DNA of 58,233 nt from Streptomyces monomycini (GTDB lineage: Bacteria; Actinomycetota; Actinomycetes; Streptomycetales; Streptomycetaceae). Positions within the stretch are counted from its first letter, which is position 1. Every line of letters starts with the position of its first letter. The notes beneath the pieces are model-generated. The model saw nothing but the letters and a program-made list of their open reading frames with translations. It did not search any database and had not been told where the DNA came from. The stretch is from contig NZ_JAFIQY010000051.1 in the NCBI RefSeq assembly GCF_022271435.1, positions 1 to 58,233 of the forward strand. Reading direction: 5' to 3'. Positions 1-6,861 of the stretch are shown piece by piece. Both the position numbers and the translations under genes were made by a program.

Positions 1-709
1 GGCGGCGGCCCGCCCAGCCGGCCGCGGCCAGCGGCGGCTGCTGCGCGTCGCGGCGGGCCAGCGCCATGCCCGCCTTGTAGGCGTCGTACGCCTGCGGGCT
101 GGTGAACCATGGCGCCGGGTCCTCGCCGAAGAGCAGCGCGCGCTTGGCGAGGACGTAACCGAACTCCTCCGGGGTCAGATAGCCCAGCTTCTGCGCGAAC
201 GGCCCGTGTTCGCGGTACGCGTCCAGCAGCAGCCAGCCCGCGCCCAGGTAGGCGGTGGCGGTGTCGGTGAGGATCTCGTTGTCGCGGGTGCCGGGGAAGG
301 ACAGGTCGAGGCGGTGCAGATAGACGTGCATCACCTCGTGGGCGAGGGCGGCGCCGATGTCCCGGCGGTGCGTCTTGAAGCGGGAGTTCAGCTCGACGAA
401 GTACTCGGGGCCGGCGTTCAGTTCGACATTGGCGGCGAGGGTCATGTCGCGGAAGGCGACGATCACCCGTGCGTCGGGCAGCCGCAGGTGCTGCACCATG
501 GCGCGGGCCACCCGCTGCGCGCCCGCGTACAGCTCCTCCCCGTCGTCGAAGGCGACTTCGGCGGGCGGCACGCTCGTGTCGAAGGTGCGCACCGTGTCGT
601 ACGACAGGCGTCTGTAGAGCGCGGTGACGGCCGCGCGCACCGTGTCCAGATGTGGATACCCGTGCTCGATGTCACCGCCGGAACTGCCCGGTCTTCCCGT
701 CGCCGCCAC
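1..709 (-). CDS. Zinc metallopeptidase-like protein, cut by the left window edge
   Basis: An open frame on the minus strand enters from the left edge with no stop in the window, so the C-terminus is missing. It encodes HEVMH followed by VYLH (about positions 318-340), the HExxH zinc site of a metallopeptidase. About 20 residues further on, NEILTDTATAYLGAGW could supply the third ligand (Glu), as in gluzincin-like enzymes. The part before the motif contains an ELNAGPEYFVELNSRF stretch, and there is no signal peptide near the likely start. I chose GTG at 709 because the downstream sequence reads as normal protein; the frame stays open to ATG at 820, which would add a poor-quality 37-residue extension. 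I do not recognise a named family beyond the zinc motif, and the substrate is unknown. It is divergent from the trypsin gene. Confidence 0.7.
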   Translation of the reverse strand, partial: MAATGRPGSSGGDIEHGYPHLDTVRAAVTALYRRLSYDTVRTFDTSVPPAEVAFDDGEELYAGAQRVARAMVQHLRLPDARVIVAFRDMTLAANVELNAGPEYFVELNSRFKTHRRDIGAALAHEVMHVYLHRLDLSFPGTRDNEILTDTATAYLGAGWLLLDAYREHGPFAQKLGYLTPEEFGYVLAKRALLFGEDPAPWFTSPQAYDAYKAGMALARRDAQQPPLAAAGWAGRR

Positions 710-776
710 CCGACCACTGTACGTCTCGCCAGGAACGTCCGGTATGGGCTGTAGGTGACATGGGTAGAACAGGAGT

Positions 777-823
777 TGGCCAGATGTACACCCTTGCCAC
801 TGTGATCGCCGAGTCCACATAAT
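777..823 (+). promoter_or_regulatory. Candidate promoter with AdpA-like site upstream of the trypsin gene
   Basis: TTGCCA (794-799) and CATAAT (818-823) are separated by 18 bp and resemble a sigma70-type promoter reading toward the trypsin gene. Just upstream, TGGCCAGATG (777-786) matches 9 of 10 positions of the AdpA consensus TGGCSNGWWY. The sprT homologue of S. griseus is known to be AdpA-dependent, which makes the match worth recording. Both calls are pattern matches only. Confidence 0.25.
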
Positions 824-974
824 CCAAGGGCGCTTTGCGGGCTCATCCCCCACTGGGTCCGGACGCCTTGCGGCGTGCTGCCGACTCATCGGCACGTTCT
901 ACGGCGGTCCTTTCCGGTTCTCGCGTTGGCATGGGCCTGACATCGACGTGCAACCCCCCACGAAAGGAAGCCCG

Positions 975-1787
975 TTGCGAAGCCAGCTGAAGAACCTGAA
1001 GAGAGCCACCGCCACCGCGGCCGTCGCCCTCGCGGCCGTCAGCCTCCAGCCCGCCGCCGCCCACGCTGCGCCCACCCCCACACCGCAGGCCGACGGCGTC
1101 CACACCAAGATCGTCGGCGGCACCAAGGCGAGCCAGGGCGAATTCCCGTTCATGGTCCGGCTCTCGATGGGCTGCGGCGGCGCCCTCTACGCCAAGGACG
1201 TCGTGCTCACCGCCGCCCACTGCGTGGACGGCAGCGGCCCCAACACCTCCATCACGGCCACCGCGGGCGTCGTCGACCTGGAGGACTCCAAGGCCGTCAG
1301 CGTCAAGTCCACCGAGGTCCTCCAGGCACCCGGTTACAACGGCAAGGGCAAGGACTGGGCGCTCATCAAGCTCGCCAAGCCCATCGACCTGCCGACCCTG
1401 AAGATCGCCACCGACGACAAGCTCACCTCCGGCGAATTCGACATAGCCGGCTGGGGCGCCGACAAGGAGGGCGGCCAGCAGCAGCGCTACCTCCTCAAGG
1501 CCAAGGTGCCCTTCGTCGACGACGCCACCTGCAAGAAGGCCTACGGCGACCAGCTCACCCCCGGCGAGGAGATCTGCGCCGGCCAGCTGGACACCGGCGG
1601 CACCGACACCTGCCAGGGCGACTCCGGCGGCCCGATGTTCCGCAAGGACGACGCCGGCCAGTGGCTCCAGGTCGGCATCGTCAGCTGGGGCGAAGGCTGC
1701 GCCCGCCCCGGCAAGCCCGGCGTCTACACCGAGGTGAGCACCTTCGCCGCGGACATCAAGAAGGCGGCCGAGGGACTGGCGGGCTGA
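975..1787 (+). CDS. sprT: Secreted trypsin-like serine protease (SprT type)
   Basis: A 270-residue chymotrypsin-fold (S1) serine protease, very close to S. griseus trypsin. The N-terminus is a Sec signal peptide (basic start, hydrophobic Ala/Val core, AHAAP) followed by a short propeptide and the mature start IVGG at about residue 46. The triad is visible as His82 in TAAHC, Asp127 in KDWALIKL and Ser217 in GDSGGP. Asp211, six residues before the serine, sets trypsin specificity for Arg/Lys. Cys pairs typical of the family are present. TTG at 975 is chosen because AAAGGAAG lies 5 bp before it; an in-frame ATG at 948 lacks such a site. It is expected to act outside the cell in protein degradation during development. 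Its stop codon lies inside a tandem repeat array. Confidence 0.93.
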   Translation: MRSQLKNLKRATATAAVALAAVSLQPAAAHAAPTPTPQADGVHTKIVGGTKASQGEFPFMVRLSMGCGGALYAKDVVLTAAHCVDGSGPNTSITATAGVVDLEDSKAVSVKSTEVLQAPGYNGKGKDWALIKLAKPIDLPTLKIATDDKLTSGEFDIAGWGADKEGGQQQRYLLKAKVPFVDDATCKKAYGDQLTPGEEICAGQLDTGGTDTCQGDSGGPMFRKDDAGQWLQVGIVSWGEGCARPGKPGVYTEVSTFAADIKKAAEGLAG

Positions 1788-1990
1788 CGGGTTGGCCTGC
1801 TGACGGGCTGGCCCGCTGGCGGGCTGGCCGGCTGGCGGGTTGGCCTGCTGATGGCCTGGCCGGCTGGCGGGTTGCCTGCTGATGGGGTGGCCCGCTGGTG
1901 GACTGAGGCCTGGCCGGCTGGCGGTCCGGTGACTGATGGGTGGGCGGGCTGATGGTCCGGCGATTGATGGGTCGGCGGGCTGACGGTCAC
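1776..1990 (+). repeat. 16-bp degenerate tandem array starting at the trypsin stop codon
   Basis: About a dozen diverged units of roughly 16 bp, such as ctggcgggctggccgg and ctgacgggctggcccg, run from the last codons of the trypsin gene (gactggcgggctga) into the spacer. The first unit contains the stop codon itself. The array is G-rich on the plus strand and has no convincing open frame. Confidence 0.8.
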
Positions 1991-2520
1991 CACGTAGCGA
2001 GGTCGCCGCGTCCCGGTGCCGGAGGGCATCGGGGCGCGGTCGCGCCTTTCGGCCCTCGGGGTCCGCTGGTCCGCTGGTCCTGGCGGGGGCCTGACGGGCT
2101 TGGCCGGGGTGTATGGGGCCTTGTTGGGGCAGTCTGGCTGGGGTGTACCGGGGCTTGTCGGGCATTGGCCGGGGTGCGCTGAGCCTTGTTGGGGCCTGAC
2201 GGGTCTGACGGGTCTGACGGGTCTGACGGGCCTGGCCATGGGGCCTTGTCAGGGCTTGGCCATGGGGTCTCGCCAGGGCTTGGCTGGGGTGTACCGGGGC
2301 TTGTCGGGGCTTGGCCAGGGTGTACTGGGCCTTGTTGGGATATCCGGGCTCGTACCGAGTCCTGCTGAAGCCTGGCCGGGTTGTAGCGGGTCCTGCTGGG
2401 GCCTGGGCGGGTCGTAGTGGGTCCTGCTGGGGCCTGACCGGGTTTGTAGTGGGTCCTGCCGGGGCCTGGCCGGGTTTGTAGTGGGTACTGCCGGGGCCTG
2501 GCGGGTCCTACTGGAGAGGT
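1990..2520 (+). repeat. G/T-rich low-complexity spacer with several tandem repeat families
   Basis: Non-coding stretch made almost only of GGGG-, CCTTG- and GGGTCTGAC-type words. It includes four perfect 9-bp units (gacgggtct) around 2205-2235, repeats of about 33 bp based on ggggcttggcc and ggggtgtac (2090-2340), and three units of about 32 bp built on ggtcctgctggggcctg (2360-2510). Strong G skew on the plus strand could favour G-quadruplex or R-loop formation. I see no gene here. Confidence 0.7.
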
Positions 2521-2610
2521 ACCCCGCTCGTCCTTTCGACCGGGGTGCGGGCGCCGACGCCTGGCCGGAAGGCCGATACCCGTCCGCGTGCCTTCTTCCT
2601 AGCGTGGGCC

Positions 2611-3191
2611 GGGTGACCACCGAGCCCCGCCACCGCCGCACGCCACAGCCTCCGGGGCACGGCCCCGCCCGCCCTGGCGACCACCGGACGACGGCGATCG
2701 CCGCCCTGCTGCTGGCCGCCTCCGCCGCGGCCGTCACCTGGCTGCTGCTCGGCAGCGGCGGTCATGATCTTCGGCCTGTCCCCACGACGGCCTCCACCCT
2801 TGCCGGAACCGACCGGTCCGGCTGGGCCGACCGGTCCGGCTGGGCCGACCGGATCCCCTGGGCCCACCGAGCCGCCCATCCCGGCAGCGCCGCCCGCATC
2901 GGTGGCGACCGTGCCGTACGAGCACCTCGGCCCCGCGACTGCCCGGCCCCGCACTGTGCCGCTCGGGCTCCCAGACCCCGCGGCTTCGAGTACGCCGGAC
3001 ACCCGGACCCGCCCCCGCTGGCTTGCTGCCGACCCCTGTCCCCGCTGTCCTGCTGCCGACCCCTGCCCCCGCCGGCCTGCTACCGACCCCCGCCCCCGCT
3101 GTCCTGTTGCCGCCCCCCGCACCCGCCGCCCGCCTGCTGCCGCCCCTCCCACCACGACGGCCGGCCCGCCGCACCCGCGGCCCGCCGGTGA
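2611..3191 (+). pseudogene. Possible single-span membrane protein or remnant, low complexity
   Basis: From GTG at 2611 one frame encodes a 30-residue hydrophilic start, then a clear hydrophobic span (AALLLAASAAAVTWLLL) ending in GSGG. After that the frame becomes Cys/Pro/Arg-rich repeats (ACCRPLSPLSCCRPLPPP and similar), unlike real protein. The +1 frame over the same DNA (about 2795-2880) instead reads collagen-like (GPAGPTGPAGPTGSPGP), then Pro-rich sequence. This suggests a frameshift in an original membrane-anchored Pro/Gly-rich protein, perhaps caused by repeat slippage; sorting the frames is not possible from sequence alone. The DNA holds 18-bp repeats (gaccggtccggctgggcc) near 2812-2850 and units of about 27 bp (tgctgccgacccctg) near 3020-3145. 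Whether anything is translated is doubtful. Confidence 0.3.
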
Positions 3192-3357
3192 CTGGTCCGG
3201 CCCGGTCCGGTCCGGTCCGGCCCCAGCGGTTGCGGGGCGCGAGCACCGAAGATCAGATGGAACGCAGCGGGAGCGGCCCGGACCGCTGCCGAGCACCGGG
3301 TACGGGGCGCGGCGCACGACGTACGACGCACGGACAGGGCGAGGGACACCGAGGCAC

Positions 3358-4056
3358 ATGGCGATCAGCGTGGTCATCGCGGACGACCAGGAAATGGTCC
3401 GGACGGGCTTCCGGATGATCCTGGAGAGCCAGCCGGACATCGAGGTCCTCGCCGACGTCGTGGACGGCGTGGCGGCCCTGTCCGCGGTGGAACGGCTGCG
3501 CCCCGACGTCCTGCTGCTCGACATCCGGATGCCCGAGGCCGACGGCCTGGAGGTCACCCGCCGGCTCGCCGAGCGCGCCGTCGCCCACCCCGAGTACGGG
3601 CACAAGCCGCGTATCGTCATCGTCACCACCTTCGACGTCGACGCCTATGTGCACGCCGCGCTGCACGGTGGCGCCTCCGGCTTCCTGCTCAAGGACGCCA
3701 GCCCCGCCATGCTCGTGGAGGCGGTACGCGCCGCCGCGGCCGGTGACGCGCTGATCTCGCCCGCGATCACCGTACGGCTGCTGCGCGAACTGGCCCCCGT
3801 GGCGGCCGGCGGTCCCACCCGTACCCTCACCGAGCCGCTGACCGACCGCGAACAGGACGTCGTACGCGCCCTCGCCCGCGGCCGGACCAACGCCGAAATC
3901 GCCGCCGAACTCTACGTCTCGCTGTCCACCGTCAAGACTCACCTCGCCAACGTCCAGGCCAAACTGGATGCCCGCAACCGCGTCGAGATCGCCGCCTGGG
4001 CCTGGGAGAGCGGACTCGCCACGGGCGGTACCGGCGGCGGACCGGCCGTACCGTGA
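3358..4056 (+). CDS. NarL/FixJ-family response regulator
   Basis: A 232-residue two-component regulator. The N-terminal receiver (about 1-120) has the acidic pair Asp9-Asp10, phospho-acceptor Asp55 in VLLLDIRMP and the conserved Lys in GFLLKDASP. The C-terminal LuxR-type HTH (about 165-225) reads LTDREQDVVRALARGRTNAEIA followed by LYVSLSTVKTHLANVQAKL. ATG at 3358 is chosen because the receiver begins at once; the frame is open far upstream but only as Pro-rich repeat. The stop overlaps the start of the kinase gene by four bases (GTGA), so the two are translationally coupled. The target genes and signal are unknown. Confidence 0.95.
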   Translation: MAISVVIADDQEMVRTGFRMILESQPDIEVLADVVDGVAALSAVERLRPDVLLLDIRMPEADGLEVTRRLAERAVAHPEYGHKPRIVIVTTFDVDAYVHAALHGGASGFLLKDASPAMLVEAVRAAAAGDALISPAITVRLLRELAPVAAGGPTRTLTEPLTDREQDVVRALARGRTNAEIAAELYVSLSTVKTHLANVQAKLDARNRVEIAAWAWESGLATGGTGGGPAVP

Positions 4057-5243
4057 GCCCGCTGACCGGTTGGGCACGCGCCCACCCGCGCAAGGCCACC
4101 GCCGGCAAAGCCGCCCTCGCCGCGGTCCTGCTCTTCCTCATCGGCTTCGAGAGCGTCGCGCTGGCCCGACAGCCCACCCGCCCGCACGCCACCGTCGTCG
4201 TCGCCGCTGTCGTCGTGTGCCTGTGCTCCGTACCCAACGCGCGGGTCCCGCTGCGCATCCGCGCCTGGACCGCCGCGAGCGTCTCCCTCGCCGCCTCGGT
4301 GGTCCTGATCGCCGGACAGCACGCCCTCGCGGTGTGGGGCCTCGGCGAAGGCATCGCCCTGCTGGTCCTGCTCACCGGCGTGGTGCACCGCGCCCCCGGA
4401 CGCACCGCCGCCGTCCTCGGCCCCCTGCTGGGCCTGGCCTGCGTTCTCGCCCCGATGCGCGACATCCGGCTGGGTCTGTGGACCGTCGTCTACGGCGTGC
4501 TGACCGTCGTCGTCAGCGCCTATTCGATGATCCTGCGCTGGCAGGACGCCCAGCGGATACGCGACCTTGCCGCCGTACGGACCGCCGAGCGCCTGGAACT
4601 CGCCCGCGAACTGCACGACGTGGTCGCCCACCACGTCACCGGCATCGTCGTCCAGGCCCGCGCCGCCCGCTTCACCGCACTCGGCGGACCCCAGGCGGAC
4701 GCCGCCTTCGAACGGATCGAGACCTCCGGCGGCGAGGCGCTGAGCGCGATGCGCCGCCTGGTCCACGTCCTGCGCGAGGGCGCCGCCCGCAGCCGGCCCC
4801 TCGCTGGGCTGGCCGACGTGCACACCCTCACGGAGACCTATGCGCGCACCGGCCCGCCCGTCACCCTACACATCGAAAAGGGCCTCGACGAGACGGTGCC
4901 CGCCGAAGTCGCCACCGCCGTCTACCGCATCGTCCGCGAAGGCCTCACCAACATCCGCAAGCACGCCGCGGACGCCACCGCCGTCCGCATCAAGCTCCGC
5001 ACCGTACCGTCCGGCCTGGAACTGCGCGTCGCCGACGACGGCGGACACCCCGCCCCCCTCTCCGCACAGGCCGCCGGCGGCGGCTTCGGCCTGGCCGGCC
5101 TCACCGAACGCGCCGAGGCGCTGGGCGGCCGACTGACCGCCGGCCCCGCACCAGAGGGCGGCTGGGAGGTACGGGCCGTGCTGCCATTGGCGACGGTGAA
5201 GGACAGGGAGGACGGGGAGGATGGGCAGGACGGGGAGGCCTAG
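4053..5243 (+). CDS. NarL-type sensor histidine kinase (HisKA_3)
   Basis: A 396-residue membrane kinase, partner of the preceding regulator. About five hydrophobic segments lie between residues 20 and 160. They are followed by the HisKA_3 dimerisation box LARELHDVVAHHVTG with His188 as the likely phosphorylation site. The HATPase_c domain (about 285-380) has the N-box as REGLTNIRKHA and a G-box GGGFGLAGLTERAEALGGRL. There is no large extracellular sensor domain, so the signal is probably sensed in or near the membrane. The C-terminal tail (DREDGEDGQDGEA) comes from a short DNA repeat. The TAG stop is part of a CTAG that forms the boundary of the adjacent IS-like element, so the natural C-terminus may have been altered by insertion. 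Confidence 0.93.
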   Translation: MSPLTGWARAHPRKATAGKAALAAVLLFLIGFESVALARQPTRPHATVVVAAVVVCLCSVPNARVPLRIRAWTAASVSLAASVVLIAGQHALAVWGLGEGIALLVLLTGVVHRAPGRTAAVLGPLLGLACVLAPMRDIRLGLWTVVYGVLTVVVSAYSMILRWQDAQRIRDLAAVRTAERLELARELHDVVAHHVTGIVVQARAARFTALGGPQADAAFERIETSGGEALSAMRRLVHVLREGAARSRPLAGLADVHTLTETYARTGPPVTLHIEKGLDETVPAEVATAVYRIVREGLTNIRKHAADATAVRIKLRTVPSGLELRVADDGGHPAPLSAQAAGGGFGLAGLTERAEALGGRLTAGPAPEGGWEVRAVLPLATVKDREDGEDGQDGEA

Positions 5244-5258
5244 GTCGCTTCTTTCGGC

Positions 5259-6101
5259 TCATCTCGCCGACCAGATGAAGATGGCGGCGACGTGGAGTCC
5301 TGCGCGGTAGATGGTGGCGGTCTTGTCGTAGCGAGTGGCCAGGCCGCGCCACTGCTTGAGCTTGTTGATGCACCGCTCGACGGTGTTGCGTCGCTTGTAT
5401 GCCTCGCGGTCGAAGGCTGGCGGACGGCCGCCTCGGCTGCCGCGGCGTTTGCGGTTGGTGGCCTGGTCGGAGGGCTGCGGGATCACCGCTCGAATCCCGC
5501 GCCGGCGGAGATGGGTCCGGATCGAGCGGGAGGAGTACGCCTTGTCGGCCAGGACCGTCTCCGGTGTGGTCCTGGGCCGGCCGACCGGCCGTGGCACCCG
5601 CAATCGAGACATGACCTCAGGGAACGCTGGAGCGTCACCTGCCTGGCCGGGTGTGAGGACGAAAGCGAGCGGGCGGCAGCGGCTGTCCGCGGCGAGGTGG
5701 ATCTTGGTGGTCAGTGCGCCGCGGGACCGTCCGATGGCATGGTCGTCCGGTTCGCCGTCCGGGGCCCCTTTGGGCGGGCCCCGGCGGCGTGCTGGTGGGC
5801 ACGGACGACGGCGGAGTCGACCGCGACGACCCAGGCGAGATCGCCTTCGGTGTCGGTCTGGGCGAGCAGGGCGGTGAAGATTCTCTCCCAGGTGCCGTCG
5901 GCGGCCCACTTCCGCAGGCGGTTGTGGGCGCCCTTCCACGACCCGAAGTGCTCGGGCAGGTCCGTCCACGGGGTCCGTGCGGTACTTGAACGCGATCGCG
6001 TCGATCAGCTGCCGGTGATCCCGCCAACGGCCACCCCGCTTCGGTGTCCGGTCCGGCAGTAGCGGCTCGATCCTCGCCCACTGGGCATCAGTCAACGACA
6101 C
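5259..6101 (-). pseudogene. IS5-family (IS427 group) transposase with one disabling frameshift
   Basis: GTG at 6101 opens MSLTDAQWARIEPLLP, the typical start of IS5/DUF4096-type transposases, and the frame continues to IDAIAFKYRT. At about 5975-5980 a 2-base deletion shifts the frame: the expected GTPWTDLPEHFGSWKG is found one frame over and runs through WERIFTALL and VVAVDSAVVRAHQHAAGAR. At 5768-5774 the coding strand reads C CCA AAG, a canonical X XXY YYZ slippery heptamer, and a -1 slip there restores the first frame (KGAPDGEPDDHAIGRSRG, then LADKAYSS, then NTVERCINKLKQWRGLATRYDK) to the end. The second shift therefore looks programmed, as is known for IS427 elements, while the first looks like true damage. 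The element is probably inactive unless helped in trans. Confidence 0.85.
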
Positions 6102-6137
6102 ACCAGGCCAACGATCAGATGATCCGAAGGCTACTGC

Positions 6138-6386
6138 TCAACTGCCTTGGCGCTGCTGACGCTCTCGCAGTCGCCGCACACGCCTGGCGTACTGCCCGGC
6201 CTGCGACCTCTGGGCACGATCAATCGAAAGCAGCTGGGGATCCGTCGCGCGCTCGTACAGCTCAACCTCGAAGGAGTCTGCGTCCGCCTCGACGAGCCGG
6301 GCCAGGGCGTCCCGATCCTGCTCAGCTGTCGGACGCGCTCGGACCTCGTCCCTCCACGCCTGGCCACTCGCCTCGACTTCGTCCAT
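6138..6386 (-). CDS. Small charged protein, possible IS passenger
   Basis: An 82-residue ORF with ATG at 6386 that I do not recognise. It is hydrophilic and rich in Glu, Asp, Arg and Gln, with an acidic middle and a basic end (GQYARRVRRLRERQQRQGS), probably mostly helical. No signal peptide or membrane span is seen. It lies between the transposase start and the outer inverted repeat of the IS-like element, on the same strand. A second, internally deleted copy with the same flanking DNA lies at 6480-6653, so ORF and right-end sequence have been duplicated together. It may be a passenger gene of the element or a host ORF captured between two insertions. Confidence 0.45.
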   Translation of the reverse strand: MDEVEASGQAWRDEVRARPTAEQDRDALARLVEADADSFEVELYERATDPQLLSIDRAQRSQAGQYARRVRRLRERQQRQGS

Positions 6387-6479
6387 CTCGCCACTATATG
6401 AGCGGGTAGCAGCGTGCGAAGTCCTCCCGAACCAAGATCCGGAAGAAGCGCCCTAGGCCGCTGATGTGAAAGCTGCTGC

Positions 6480-6584
6480 CTAACTCCCTCGGCGCTGCCG
6501 GCGCTCTCGAAACCGTCGCACACGCCTGGCGTACTGCCCGGCCCGGGCCCTTCACACCTGACCGCTCGCCTCGGCTTCGTCCAT
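6480..6584 (-). pseudogene. Truncated duplicate of the small passenger ORF
   Basis: ATG at 6584 reads MDEAEASGQV and then a stop, matching MDEVEASGQA of the intact copy. About 140 bp of the middle are missing, and the remainder, one frame over, ends GQYARRVRRFRERRQRRGS plus stop, nearly identical to the end of the intact copy. The 65-70 bp upstream of both starts are also about 85 percent identical (6388-6456 and 6586-6653). This is a decayed tandem duplicate. Confidence 0.7.
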
Positions 6585-6861
6585 CGCGCCAACATACGGG
6601 GGCAGCAGCGTGCGAAGTCGGCCCGAACCAAGATCCGGAAGAAGCGCCCTGGGAGCAAGGAGGGCACGAGGAGCAAGGAGGGTACGGGGCAAGTCCGTGC
6701 GGCCCGGCAACCAGTACGCGCCGCACCGGACGTACGAAACCTCCTCGGCACCGGTCCGTTAGTCCAACACCTCCCGCCCCTTTGTCCATGGGCGCGCCCG
6801 CCGCGCACCGAGCACCCTGTCCCGCGACGGACAGTGCCGGTGCGAAGGACGGAGAGCGCTC

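Larger units (their letters stand above)
5240..6456 (-). mobile_element. IS5/IS427-like insertion element, decayed, with passenger ORF
   Basis: The element carries a DDE transposase on the minus strand. Two sets of ends can be proposed. The short one uses ctttcggctcatct (5251-5264) and its inverted partner at 6117-6130 (12 of 14 identical), giving about 880 bp, the usual IS427-group size. The longer one uses ggcctaggtcgcttctttcg (from 5238) and the inverted ggcctagggcgcttcttccg (ending 6459), about 22 of 28 identical, each with CTAG at the outer edge (5240-5243 and 6453-6456). CTAG is a typical target of this group. The longer version also encloses a small ORF. A third copy of the right end, with CTGG instead of CTAG, lies at about 6600-6653. 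Confidence 0.7.
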
